From the NCBI GenBank assembly GCA_016235155.1, contig JACRLW010000107.1, positions 28,922 to 66,459 of the forward strand: DNA of 37,538 nucleotides. Reading direction: 5' to 3'. Positions within the stretch are counted from its first letter, which is position 1. Every line of letters begins with the position of its first letter. The notes beneath the pieces were generated by a model. That model made no database searches. It saw only the letters and a list, made by a program, of their open reading frames with translations, and was not told the DNA's origin. The translations under genes were made by a program, and so were the position numbers. Positions 17,419 through 26,234 of the stretch are shown here, piece after piece. The stretch is from Planctomycetota bacterium (GTDB lineage Bacteria > Planctomycetota > UBA1135 > UBA2386).

Positions 17419-18318
17419 CTACCCGCCGCGCCTGCGCAGATCCCGCCAGTGCTCCTCGATCGCCATCGCGACCGCATCGAGGTCGAGCTTCGTCCCGCGG
17501 AAGCGGCCCTGGCGCGCGAAGTAGTCCGCCAAGGCCGCGCGATCGAAGTCCGGTTCGACGTCGATCGTGAAGCGACGGCCGTCTTCGACGTGGCAGACGG
17601 GGAACAACCCCGAGCGCACCGCGAGTCGCACGAGCTCGATGCCGTGCGCGGGCTCGGACTTCCAGCCGGTCGGGCACGGGGCGAGCACGTGAAGGAAGCG
17701 GAAGCCGCGGGCGTCGAGCGCGCGCGCGAACTTGGCGACGGCGTCCTCGGGATGAGCGAGCGAGATCGTCGCCGCATACGGGATCCCGTGCGCGGCCATG
17801 ATCGCGAGGATGTCCTTCTTGCCCTGCGTCTTGCCCTTGGGCGTCGTGCTCGTGCGCGCGCCGAGCGGCGTCGCCGAGGAGCGCTGGCCGCCCGTGTTGC
17901 CGTAGATCTCGTTGTCGTAGCAGACGTAGAGCAGGTCCTCGCCGCGCTCCGCCGCCGCCGACAAGGTCGCCATGCCGATGTCGTAGGTGCCGCCGTCGCC
18001 GGCGAAGCAGAGCACGCGCAGGTCCTCGCCGTTCATCGCCGCGACGCGCGCCATGCCGGTCGCGACCGCCGCGGCCGACGCGAAGGTCGACGCGACGACC
18101 GGGGCGCCATAGGCGGAGTACGGGAACGGCCCGGCGGTCACGATGCCGCAACACGCGGGGATGACCATCTGCACGCGGCGCGTGCCGATCGCGCGGCTCA
18201 TGAAGTTGAGCGCGATCGACATCCCGCAACCGCCGCAGTTGGTGTTGCCGGCGCGCAGCAGCGGCGCCTTGCGATCGCATTCGGTCTGCGCCATGCCGGA
18301 GAGGACGGGCTCGATCAC
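17419..18318 (-). CDS. porB: 2-oxoacid:ferredoxin oxidoreductase beta subunit
   Basis: The thiamine-diphosphate-binding subunit, 299 residues. It has NTNCGGCGM at 26-34, a cysteine pair as used for an iron-sulfur cluster in this family. GDGGTYDIG followed by YDNEIYGNTGGQRSSATP is the TPP and magnesium site. The complex decarboxylates a 2-oxoacid such as pyruvate to acyl-CoA and CO2 and passes electrons to ferredoxin. The GTG at 18318 is the likely start: it overlaps the alpha-subunit stop (GTGA) and has GGAGGTGG six bases upstream. It is last of the three-gene minus-strand operon. The substrate cannot be fixed from sequence; pyruvate is the default guess. Confidence 0.9.
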   Translation of the reverse strand: MIEPVLSGMAQTECDRKAPLLRAGNTNCGGCGMSIALNFMSRAIGTRRVQMVIPACCGIVTAGPFPYSAYGAPVVASTFASAAAVATGMARVAAMNGEDLRVLCFAGDGGTYDIGMATLSAAAERGEDLLYVCYDNEIYGNTGGQRSSATPLGARTSTTPKGKTQGKKDILAIMAAHGIPYAATISLAHPEDAVAKFARALDARGFRFLHVLAPCPTGWKSEPAHGIELVRLAVRSGLFPVCHVEDGRRFTIDVEPDFDRAALADYFARQGRFRGTKLDLDAVAMAIEEHWRDLRRRGG

Positions 18319-19496
18319 GATCCCACCTCCACGATCTCCGGCGCGCCGGCCGCGGTCCGCGCGAGCAGGTCGCGCAGCATCGCGTCGACGTCGCGCGGGC
18401 GGATGTCGCCGCCGCCGAGGCCGACGACGTAGTTCTGGACGATGGCGCCCTCGCGCGCGCAGGCACGCGACTCGGCCCACAACACGCCGCCGAGGCCGAG
18501 GCTGATGTCGCGGTCGAGGATGGCGACGCGCGCGCAGCGACCGAGTGCTTCGCGCAGTTCGCTCTCGGGGAAGGGCCGGAACATGCGCACGCGCACGCCG
18601 CCCGCGCGGATCCCGCGCGCTCGCGCCGCGTCGATCGCGGTGCGCACGGTGCTGAAGGTCGTCGCCATCGCCACGAGCGCGACGTCCGCGTCGTCCATCC
18701 GATAGGTCTGCACCGCGTCCGCGGGTCGTCGTCCGAAGACCTGCTCGAACGCGTCCTGACACTCGCGGTAGACCGCCGGCACGCGCCCCATCGCTTCGTG
18801 GTGCTGGCGCCGATGCACTTCCGTCTCGCGCGGGAAGTCGAGCCCGCCGACCGTCACCGGCTGCTCCGACACGCGATGCGGCAACTCGAAGTCCGGCAGG
18901 AAGCGGCGCACCGTGTCGAGGTCCGGCACATCCGTCTGCACCATCGTGTGCGAGAGCACGAAGGCGTCCTGGCAGACGATCACCGGCAGCAGCACGCGAG
19001 GGTCCTCGCCGAGCCGGTACGCCAGCAGGATCGTGTCGAAGACCTCCTGGTTGTCCTCGCAATAGAACTGGATCCAGCCGGCGTCGCGCAGCGCGAGCGT
19101 GTCGCCGTGGTCGACCCAGATGTTCCATGGCGGGCCGAGCGTGCGATTGACGGCCATCATCACGATCGGCAGGCGGTAGAGCGCGGCGGCGAACACGTTC
19201 TCCGTCATGTACGCCAGCCCGTTCGACGACGACGCGGTGAAGGTGCGCGCACCGGTGAGCGACATGCCGATGCAGACGGCCATCGCGGAGTGCTCGCTCT
19301 CGACCCGCACGATCTCGCCCTTCTCGCAGCCATGCTCGTCGGCGAAGTCCTGCTGGCAGAGCAGCTCGATGCACTCGGTCTGCGGCGTGATCGGATAGAC
19401 GCCGCCGCCGAAGCCGCGCGCTTTCGCGTTGGCACGGCCCGCCAGCGTCGCCGCGGTCGCCGCCGCGTGATTGGCGCTCAGCAGTTCGAGGCTCAT
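18315..19496 (-). CDS. porA: 2-oxoacid:ferredoxin oxidoreductase alpha subunit
   Basis: The alpha subunit, 393 residues. VYPITPQTE at 33-41 is the family hallmark (YPITPxTE). VESEHSAMAVCIGMSLTGAR and TASSSNGLAYMTENVF follow as expected for the pyrimidine-binding domain, and NRTLGPPWNIWVDHGD is also typical. It builds the active site with the beta subunit. The ATG at 19496 overlaps the stop of the upstream fusion gene (ATGA), and its own stop overlaps the start of the beta gene, so the three products are likely made in fixed ratio. The C-terminal part (from about 290) is the transketolase-C-like domain. Length is normal for the four-subunit type. Confidence 0.9.
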   Translation of the reverse strand: MSLELLSANHAAATAATLAGRANAKARGFGGGVYPITPQTECIELLCQQDFADEHGCEKGEIVRVESEHSAMAVCIGMSLTGARTFTASSSNGLAYMTENVFAAALYRLPIVMMAVNRTLGPPWNIWVDHGDTLALRDAGWIQFYCEDNQEVFDTILLAYRLGEDPRVLLPVIVCQDAFVLSHTMVQTDVPDLDTVRRFLPDFELPHRVSEQPVTVGGLDFPRETEVHRRQHHEAMGRVPAVYRECQDAFEQVFGRRPADAVQTYRMDDADVALVAMATTFSTVRTAIDAARARGIRAGGVRVRMFRPFPESELREALGRCARVAILDRDISLGLGGVLWAESRACAREGAIVQNYVVGLGGGDIRPRDVDAMLRDLLARTAAGAPEIVEVGS

Positions 19497-21703
19497 GCGT
19501 CGGTCATCTCCATCGCGCTGCGCGGGCATTCCGTCACGCAGATCCCGCAACCTTTGCAGTAGCTGTAGTCGACCTCGTAGCCGGCGTCGGCCCGGCGCAC
19601 GATGCCCTCCGGGCAGTAGACGAGGCAGGTGTCGCACCGCGTGCAGTGCCCGCACGAGAAGCAGCGGTTCGCCTCGAACGAGGACCTGAGCCCCGGATCG
19701 ACCTCGGCGAAGTTCGTACGACGGATCGCGGCGGCGACGGCCGTCGCGAACGCGGGCGAACGCGTCGTGAAATGATCGAAGCGGATCTCGGTGGCGGGCA
19801 CCGCCCGTTCGCGGTCGGGGCGCTCGAACGGAACGACGTCGATCCCGAGTGCTTCGAGCGCGAGGTCCGCCGCGCGACGGCCGCTGCCGATCGCGTGCGT
19901 GACCGTGCCGTCGCCCGTGGCGAGGTCGCCCGCGGCGAAGACCGGCAGCGCCTTGTCCGCGTGGAGGACCCGGCCGTCGCGAAGCTCCCAGCCCGCGGGC
20001 AGCAGACGATGATCGGCGCTCTGGCCGAGCGCGAGCAGCACTTGATCGCACTCGAGCGTCGCGCGCCGCTCCGTGACCATCGGTTGCCGCCGGCCGCTCG
20101 CATCGGGTTCGCCGAGTTCGACCTCGCGCAGTTCGACGGCGCGCACCCGTCCGTCGCCGAGGAATGCCGACGGCGCGCGCAACTCCATCAACGTCACGCC
20201 CTCCTCCTCCGCCTGCTCGATCTCCTCCTTGATCGCGGGCATCTCGGCGCGCGTGCGGCGGTAGGCGATCGTCACGCGTGAGGCGCCGCAGCGCAGCGCA
20301 CTGCGCGCGCAGTCCATCGCGGTGTTGCCGCCGCCGAGCACGACGACGTGGCCCTCCAGCGCGACGTTGCCCTCGAGATTGACGCGGTGCAGGAAGCGGA
20401 TGCCCTGCTCGACGCCCGCGAGGTCTGCGCCTTCGACTTCGAGCCCGCGCAGCTCCTGCAGGCCGGTCGCGAGGATCAGTCCGTCGTGTTCGCCCGCCAG
20501 TCGGGCGACGTCGTCGCTCGTCAGGAATCGTCCGCTGCGCACCTCGACGCCGAGCGCGAGCACGTCGCCGAGCTCCTCGTCGAGCACGTCGCGCGGCAGG
20601 CGATAGCTCGGGATGCCGGTGCGCAGCACGCCGCCGAGCGCGCGCTCGCCTTCGAAGATCGTCACCGCGTGGCCGCGTCGCGCGAGCTGGTACGCCGCGC
20701 TCAATCCAGCCGGGCCGCCGCCGATCACCGCGAAGCGACGGCTCGACGCACTCGGCGCCGCCGCGCGCGACGCGACGCCGCGCTGGCCCGCGACGAAGCG
20801 CTCGAGTGCCCTGATGTTGACCGCGCCGTCGTATTCGGCGCGATTGCAGCCGTCCATGCACGGCGCCGGACAGACGCGACCGCAGACCGCGGCGAGCGGC
20901 GTCGAACGGCCGAGGATCGTCGCGCCCTGCTCGGCGTCGCCCGACGCGAGCGCGCGCACGAAGCCGACGACGTCGTTGCCCGCGGGACACCAGGCGCTGC
21001 ACGGCGCGAGCTGTTCCTGGTAGCGCGGCCGCTGCGTGCTCCAGTTGCCGGTCTTCAACGCCGGCGGCGGACTCGCGACGTGCGCTTCGAGCGACAGCAC
21101 GTCGGGCAGCCGCGGCTTGCCCGACGCGACGGCCGGCGACGCGGCGGCGTGCGCGGGCCGGATCGTCACCGCGGCGTGCGCGGCCTCGGCGGCGGCGAAG
21201 TTGCCGAGCAGGCCGAGCTTTGCGTAGGTCTTCCTCAGCACGTCGAGCGAAATGCCGTGCACGCGCGCGTACGCGCCCGCGATCGTCGTGTTGACGATCA
21301 CCACCGAGCGCGACCCGATCTTGTGCTCGCGCGCGATGCGCGTGGCGTCGACCGTCGCGATGGTGAAGGCGCCCCATCGCGCGGCGAGCGCGTCGGGACT
21401 CTGCGGCGTGTTGATCAGGGCGCTGCCCCCCGGCTTCAGCCCCGCGAACACCTCGGGCCCGAGGAGGTGCGGGTCGAGCACGACGAGCTGATCCGGTTCG
21501 TAGACCTTGTTGCGGTCCGTGATCGGGGCGTCGCTCACCCGCGTGTAGGCCCGCACCGGCGCGCCCGAGCGTTCCCCGGCGTAGTCGCCGAAGGTCTGCA
21601 CGCTCTTCTGGAGCGACGCGTACGCCGCGGCGATGATCTTGGCGCAGGTGACGCCGCCCTGGCCGCCACGGCCGTGCAGCCGGATCTCGAGGAGCTCGGG
21701 CAT
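19493..21703 (-). CDS. Fused oxidoreductase gamma subunit, GltD-like flavoprotein and ferredoxin
   Basis: A 736-residue fusion. Residues 1-185 are the gamma subunit of 2-oxoacid:ferredoxin oxidoreductase (RLHGRGGQGGVT at 8-19). Residues 215-320 hold the N-terminal iron-sulfur domain of the GltD/DPYD type (CSAWCPAG at 235, CGRVCPAPCMDGC at 274-286). Residues 323-630 are an FAD/NAD(P) domain with VIGGGPAGLSAAY at 326 and VVLGGGNTAMD at 454. Residues 678-736 are a ferredoxin with two motifs, CTRCDTCLVYCP and CKGCGICVTECP, that would bind two [4Fe-4S] clusters. The delta subunit is thus present only as this tail. Electrons from the alpha/beta active site could pass through the tail clusters to FAD and then to NAD(P). 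First gene of the operon; it diverges from the gene at 21839. The ATG at 21703 starts directly at the gamma domain. Confidence 0.9.
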   Translation of the reverse strand: MPELLEIRLHGRGGQGGVTCAKIIAAAYASLQKSVQTFGDYAGERSGAPVRAYTRVSDAPITDRNKVYEPDQLVVLDPHLLGPEVFAGLKPGGSALINTPQSPDALAARWGAFTIATVDATRIAREHKIGSRSVVIVNTTIAGAYARVHGISLDVLRKTYAKLGLLGNFAAAEAAHAAVTIRPAHAAASPAVASGKPRLPDVLSLEAHVASPPPALKTGNWSTQRPRYQEQLAPCSAWCPAGNDVVGFVRALASGDAEQGATILGRSTPLAAVCGRVCPAPCMDGCNRAEYDGAVNIRALERFVAGQRGVASRAAAPSASSRRFAVIGGGPAGLSAAYQLARRGHAVTIFEGERALGGVLRTGIPSYRLPRDVLDEELGDVLALGVEVRSGRFLTSDDVARLAGEHDGLILATGLQELRGLEVEGADLAGVEQGIRFLHRVNLEGNVALEGHVVVLGGGNTAMDCARSALRCGASRVTIAYRRTRAEMPAIKEEIEQAEEEGVTLMELRAPSAFLGDGRVRAVELREVELGEPDASGRRQPMVTERRATLECDQVLLALGQSADHRLLPAGWELRDGRVLHADKALPVFAAGDLATGDGTVTHAIGSGRRAADLALEALGIDVVPFERPDRERAVPATEIRFDHFTTRSPAFATAVAAAIRRTNFAEVDPGLRSSFEANRCFSCGHCTRCDTCLVYCPEGIVRRADAGYEVDYSYCKGCGICVTECPRSAMEMTDA

Positions 21704-21838
21704 CGCTTCGGGGTTCGCTCGCCCGGCCAACGCACCGAGTGGCCGCAGGATTACAGGCGACCTCCGGCGCACCGAACCGGGGCAGATGTTGGCAGCGAGA
21801 GCCCCTCGCCCGTATCGAAGGCCCCGCACGACCCCGCC

Positions 21839-24800
21839 ATGCACCGATCGCTCACCGTCCTCGTCGCTCTCGCCGCCGTCGCTCCCGCCCAGGACGACGG
21901 CGCCCGCCTCCTCCGCTTCCCCCACGCACACGCGGGCAAACTCGTCTTCGTCAAGGGCGGCGACGTGTGGATCGCGTCGCTCGCCGACGGCATCGCACGC
22001 CGCCTGACGAGCTTCGACGACGGCTTCGAAGTGATGCCGCGCCTCTCGCCCGACGGTTCGCTCGTCGCGTTCTCGGGCGAGTACTCCGGTAGCCGTCAGG
22101 TCTGGGTCGTGCCGAGCGCGGGCGGTGCGCCGAAGCAGTTGACCTGGTATCCCGACGTCGGCCGCCTCCCGCCGCGCGGCGGCTACGACAACCTGCCCTA
22201 CGACTGGACTGCCGACGGTCGCTTCGTGATGGTCGCGAGCAATCGCACGCCGTACGGCGACCGCATCGCGCGCTATTTCCTGGTCCCCGCCGACGGTCAG
22301 GGCCTCGAGCGCCCGCTGCGGATCCCCGAAGGCGGACCGGCGACGCTCTCGCCCGACGGGACCAAGCTCGCCTACAACCCGATCGGCCGCGAATGGCGGA
22401 CGTGGAAGCGCTACACGGGCGGGCGCGCGCAGGACGTCTATGTCTATGACCTGGTGAGGGACCAGGTCGAGCGCATCACCGACTTCGCCGGCACCGACAA
22501 CTGGCCGATGTGGCTCGACGACCGCATCTACTTCACGTCGGACCGCACCGGCACGCTCGAGCTGTGGTGCTACGAGACGGTGAGCAAGCGCACGCGGCAG
22601 GTCACGAACGACGGCGGCTTCGACGTGCTCTTCCCGTCGCGCGGCGACGCCGGCATCGCTTTCGAGCGCGGCGGTGACCTGTGGCTGATGGAGCGCGGCA
22701 GCGAGCGCGTGCGCAAGCTCGTGATCCGCCTCGCCGACGACATGCCCTGGACGCGGCCGATCTGGAAGGACGGCGCGAGCGCGTTCGGAGGCTTCACGCC
22801 GTCGCCCTCGGGCGCGCGCGCGATCGTCGAGTTCCGCGGCGACCTGTTCTCGGTGCCGAAGAAGGACGGCGAGGCGATCAACCTGACGAACACGCCGTCG
22901 CGCCGCGAGCGCGATCCGGCGTGGTCGCCCGACGGCAAATCGGTCGCCTTCGTCGCCGAGGACGGCGCGGATTACGAGCTCTTCCTGCGCGGCCTCGAGC
23001 ACGGTCAGGAGACGCGCCTCACGCAGGACACCGGCGCATGGTTGATGGACGTCGACTGGTCGCCGCAGGGCGACCGCATCGCGACGACCGACAATGCCGG
23101 GCGGCTCGCGGTGATCGAGGTGGCGACGCGCGCGCGCACGGTGCTCGACACGGCCGGCGAGTCGACGATCCGCGGCGTGCAATGGTCGGCCGACGGTTCC
23201 TGGCTGTGCTACGTGAAGACCTCGCGCAACGGCTACGACGCGGTTTGGCTGTGCAAGAGCACGGACGGCACGCCGGTCCAGGTCACGACCGACGACTGGA
23301 ACGACGGCTCGCCGAGCTTCGATCCCAAGGGGCGCTGGCTGTGGTTCACGTCGGCGCGCGATTACGTGCACGGGGAACCGCCGCGGCTCGAGCAACGCGT
23401 GTATGCGCTGATCCTGAAGAAGGATGGCAAGAGCCCGATCGAGCCGCGCGAGGATCGCGAGGGTCCGGCGCCGGCGAAGGACGATGGGGGCGACGCGGCA
23501 GCGGCTGCGCCGAAGGAACTCGTGATCGACCTCGACGGGATCGCCGAGCGCCTGGTCGTGCTGCCCCTGCCGCAAGGCGGCTATGGCGGACTCGTCGGTC
23601 TCGACGACGGGTTCCTGTATGGGGGCGGCGGCAACCTCGCGAAGTGGTCGCTGGAGTCACGTGAGTCGAGCACGGTGCTCGACGGGGTCTTCGGATACGC
23701 GCTCACCCCGGACCGGAGCAAGCTGCTCTACCGTCACGGGGGGAACCTGTGTTTCGGCACGAGTTCGCCCGGGCAGCGCGCGGGCGCCAATCCGTTGCCG
23801 ACCGCCGGGGTGCGCCTGCGCATCGATCCGCGCACGGAGTGGACGCAGATGTACGGCGACGCCTGGCGGATCATGCGCGACTTCTTCTACGACCCGCGCA
23901 TGCACGGCGTCGACTGGGACGCGATGCGTGCGAAGTACCAGCCGCTCGTCGCGCACGTCGCGCATCGCAGCGACCTGGACTTCCTGATCGGCGAGCTGAT
24001 CGGCGAGCTCAACTGCGGCCACACCTACGTGGTGTCCGGCGAGCTGCCCGACGTCGATCGCGTGGCGACCGGCGTGCTCGGCTGCGAGTTCGAGGCCGCC
24101 GGCGAGCGGTATCGCATCGCGAGGATTCTCGGCGACGCGAACTGGCACGAGGGCACGCGCAATCCGCTGCGCGAGGTCGGTGTCGACGTGAAGCAGGGCG
24201 AGTACGTGCTCGCGATCGACGGCGTGGATCTCACGACGCACGACAACCCGTATCGCCTGCTCGAAGGCAAGGCCGGGCGGAGGGTCGAGCTGCTCGTGAA
24301 CAAGGAGCCGCGCAGCTTCGACGCGCGACGGGTGACGGTGCGCGCGGCAGGCAGCGAGGTCGGGCTGCGTTACGTGACCTGGGTCGAGCGCAATCGCCGG
24401 ATCGTCGACGAGCTGTCCGGCGGTCGCATCGGTTACCTGCACGCGCCGAACACCGCGATCGAAGGCCACCGCGCCGTCTTCGAAGGCTGGTCCGCGCAGG
24501 CCCGCGCCAAGGACGCCTTCATCCTCGACGACCGCTACAACGGCGGCGGCTTCGTCCCTGTCGACATGATCTTCCGCGTCGGCCAACCCGTGCTGAACTG
24601 GTGGGCCCGCCGTCACCGCGAGCTCGGCCCCTCGTCCGGCAACGCCTTCGACGGCCCCCGCGCGATGCTGATCAACGGCTACTCCTCGTCGGGCGGCGAC
24701 GCCTTCCCCTACTACTTCCGCAAGCTCGGCCTCGGCAAGCTCATCGGCCAACGCACCTGGGGCGGCCTCGTCGGTTACAGCGGCACGCCCGGTCTCGTCG

Positions 24801-25072
24801 ACGGCGGCGGGCTGGCGGTGCCGAACTTCGCCTTCGTCAACACGGATGGGGAGTGGGACGTCGAGGCGTATGGCGTCGAGCCGGACCTCGAGGTCTTCGA
24901 CGACCCGACGCAGATCCAGGCCGGGAAGGAGCCGATGCTCGAAGCCGCGGTACGAGTGTTGATGGAGGACTTGGAGCGCAATCCTCCCAAGGGCCGGCCG
25001 CGCGTGCCCACGAGCCCGGACCGGCGGGGCTTGGTCGATCCGGACGACGCGCCGTTCCGGCGGAAGAGGTGA
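21839..25072 (+). CDS. Secreted tricorn-like S41 peptidase
   Basis: A 1077-residue exported protease. A signal peptide (MHRSLTVLVALAAVAPAQ) is followed by beta-propeller blades with TolB/WD40-like words (LSPDGSLVAFSGE, WSPDGKSVAFV, WSPQGDRIAT, WSADGSWLCYV). The C-terminal half holds the tricorn core: GHTYV with His728, a PDZ domain around GVDVKQGEYVLAIDGVDL, and the nucleophile in YSSSGGDAF, where Ser951 aligns with Ser965 of Thermoplasma tricorn. Tricorn degrades oligopeptides in the archaeal cytosol; bacterial relatives with signal peptides act outside the inner membrane. The ATG at 21839 is set by the signal peptide. The glycosyltransferase start overlaps its stop (GTGA). It diverges from the oxidoreductase operon across 135 bases. 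Confidence 0.9.
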   Translation: MHRSLTVLVALAAVAPAQDDGARLLRFPHAHAGKLVFVKGGDVWIASLADGIARRLTSFDDGFEVMPRLSPDGSLVAFSGEYSGSRQVWVVPSAGGAPKQLTWYPDVGRLPPRGGYDNLPYDWTADGRFVMVASNRTPYGDRIARYFLVPADGQGLERPLRIPEGGPATLSPDGTKLAYNPIGREWRTWKRYTGGRAQDVYVYDLVRDQVERITDFAGTDNWPMWLDDRIYFTSDRTGTLELWCYETVSKRTRQVTNDGGFDVLFPSRGDAGIAFERGGDLWLMERGSERVRKLVIRLADDMPWTRPIWKDGASAFGGFTPSPSGARAIVEFRGDLFSVPKKDGEAINLTNTPSRRERDPAWSPDGKSVAFVAEDGADYELFLRGLEHGQETRLTQDTGAWLMDVDWSPQGDRIATTDNAGRLAVIEVATRARTVLDTAGESTIRGVQWSADGSWLCYVKTSRNGYDAVWLCKSTDGTPVQVTTDDWNDGSPSFDPKGRWLWFTSARDYVHGEPPRLEQRVYALILKKDGKSPIEPREDREGPAPAKDDGGDAAAAAPKELVIDLDGIAERLVVLPLPQGGYGGLVGLDDGFLYGGGGNLAKWSLESRESSTVLDGVFGYALTPDRSKLLYRHGGNLCFGTSSPGQRAGANPLPTAGVRLRIDPRTEWTQMYGDAWRIMRDFFYDPRMHGVDWDAMRAKYQPLVAHVAHRSDLDFLIGELIGELNCGHTYVVSGELPDVDRVATGVLGCEFEAAGERYRIARILGDANWHEGTRNPLREVGVDVKQGEYVLAIDGVDLTTHDNPYRLLEGKAGRRVELLVNKEPRSFDARRVTVRAAGSEVGLRYVTWVERNRRIVDELSGGRIGYLHAPNTAIEGHRAVFEGWSAQARAKDAFILDDRYNGGGFVPVDMIFRVGQPVLNWWARRHRELGPSSGNAFDGPRAMLINGYSSSGGDAFPYYFRKLGLGKLIGQRTWGGLVGYSGTPGLVDGGGLAVPNFAFVNTDGEWDVEAYGVEPDLEVFDDPTQIQAGKEPMLEAAVRVLMEDLERNPPKGRPRVPTSPDRRGLVDPDDAPFRRKR

Positions 25073-26142
25073 ACGGCGTCCGCGTCCTCCACGTCTGCGC
25101 TTCACTGGGAATCGGCGGACTCGAGCAGGTCGTCCTCGACCTCGTGCACGCGGGACGCGCGGCGGGCCACGACGACCGCGTGCTGGTCTTCGACGCGCTC
25201 GAGCCCGGTGAACCAGAGAACCCGCGCGCCGCGGGCGTGCCGATCGAGCGCGTGCGACGACGGCGAGGTCTCGATCGCGCCTGCGTGCGCGCGATCGAGC
25301 AATCCCTGTCGAGCACGGGTGCTCGGGTCGTGCACGCTCACAACGACACGGCACTCGTTCTCGCCGCGTTCGCACGCCGCGCGATGCCGCGCGTGACGAG
25401 ACCGCGGTTGGTCGTCACGTTCCACAACCGCCCGCCGCACCGCACGCTGCTCGGCCGCTGGCTCGCGCGCTGGGCGACCGGACGTGCCGACGCCGTCGTC
25501 ACCGTTTCGGCGGAGCTGTGCACGCGGCTACGCGCCGAGGGCTGGCTCCGCGATGCCGAGCTGATCGTCAACGGCGTCGACGTCGCGCGCTTCGGGCCGC
25601 GAGAGACCACACGCGCGCCCGGCCCGCTCCGCATCGGCATGCTCGCGCGCTTTGCGCCGCCGAAGCGGCACGATCTGCTCTTCGCTGCGGCGCGGCTCCT
25701 CGCCGAGCGTGGCCTCGACGTCGAGATCCTCCTCGCCGGCGACGGACCGCAGCGCGAGAGGGTGCTCGATGGGATGAAGGTCCTCTCGCGCGCTCGCTGG
25801 GTCGGCTTCGTGGCCGATCCCGCCGCGTTCCTCGCCCAGCTCGACGTCCTTGCGGTGCTCTCGGATCACGAAGGCACGCCGCTGTCGATGCTCGAGGGAA
25901 TCGCGATGGGCCTGCCTGTCGTCGCGTCCTCGGTCGGCGGGATTCCGGCGATCGCGGGCGAAGCAGACGGCGCGCTGATCGTCCCCAACGAGGCCCCGGC
26001 GATCGCGGATGCGTTCGAGCGCCTTGTCGACCCGCACGTCCGCGCAGCACTCGGCGCGCGGGCTCGGACGGCTGCATGCGGGCGACATGCCGTGGCGCGG
26101 GCGGTGGAGCGATACGAAGCCCTCTACTCCGCCGGCAACTGA
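25069..26142 (+). CDS. GT4-family glycosyltransferase
   Basis: A 357-residue GT-B glycosyltransferase. N-terminal VLHVCASLGIGGLEQVVLDL is the family start, and VVTVSAELCTRL with IVNGVDVARFGP marks the domain border. The sugar-nucleotide site is EGTPLSMLEGIAMGLPVVAS, with two Glu residues seven apart as in the EX7E motif of GT4 enzymes, followed by SVGGIPAIAGE. It would add a sugar from a nucleotide donor to a lipid, polysaccharide or protein acceptor in the cytoplasm. The GTG at 25069 overlaps the protease stop, so the two genes are translationally coupled although a functional link is not obvious. No other sugar-pathway genes adjoin it. Confidence 0.88.
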   Translation: MNGVRVLHVCASLGIGGLEQVVLDLVHAGRAAGHDDRVLVFDALEPGEPENPRAAGVPIERVRRRRGLDRACVRAIEQSLSSTGARVVHAHNDTALVLAAFARRAMPRVTRPRLVVTFHNRPPHRTLLGRWLARWATGRADAVVTVSAELCTRLRAEGWLRDAELIVNGVDVARFGPRETTRAPGPLRIGMLARFAPPKRHDLLFAAARLLAERGLDVEILLAGDGPQRERVLDGMKVLSRARWVGFVADPAAFLAQLDVLAVLSDHEGTPLSMLEGIAMGLPVVASSVGGIPAIAGEADGALIVPNEAPAIADAFERLVDPHVRAALGARARTAACGRHAVARAVERYEALYSAGN

Positions 26143-26234
26143 GCAGGTCGTGGCGCCGCGCGGGTCACATCCCCGCGCCGGCGACGTTCTGGCCCCTATC
26201 GCGTTCCGTCGTCCCTCGCCAGAATCCGCGCCGA

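Noticed and set aside
20284..20312. GCGCACTGCGC as another copy of the HNH-linked palindrome
   Set aside because: The flanking bases do not match TGGCGCANTGCGCCA; short GC palindromes are expected by chance here.
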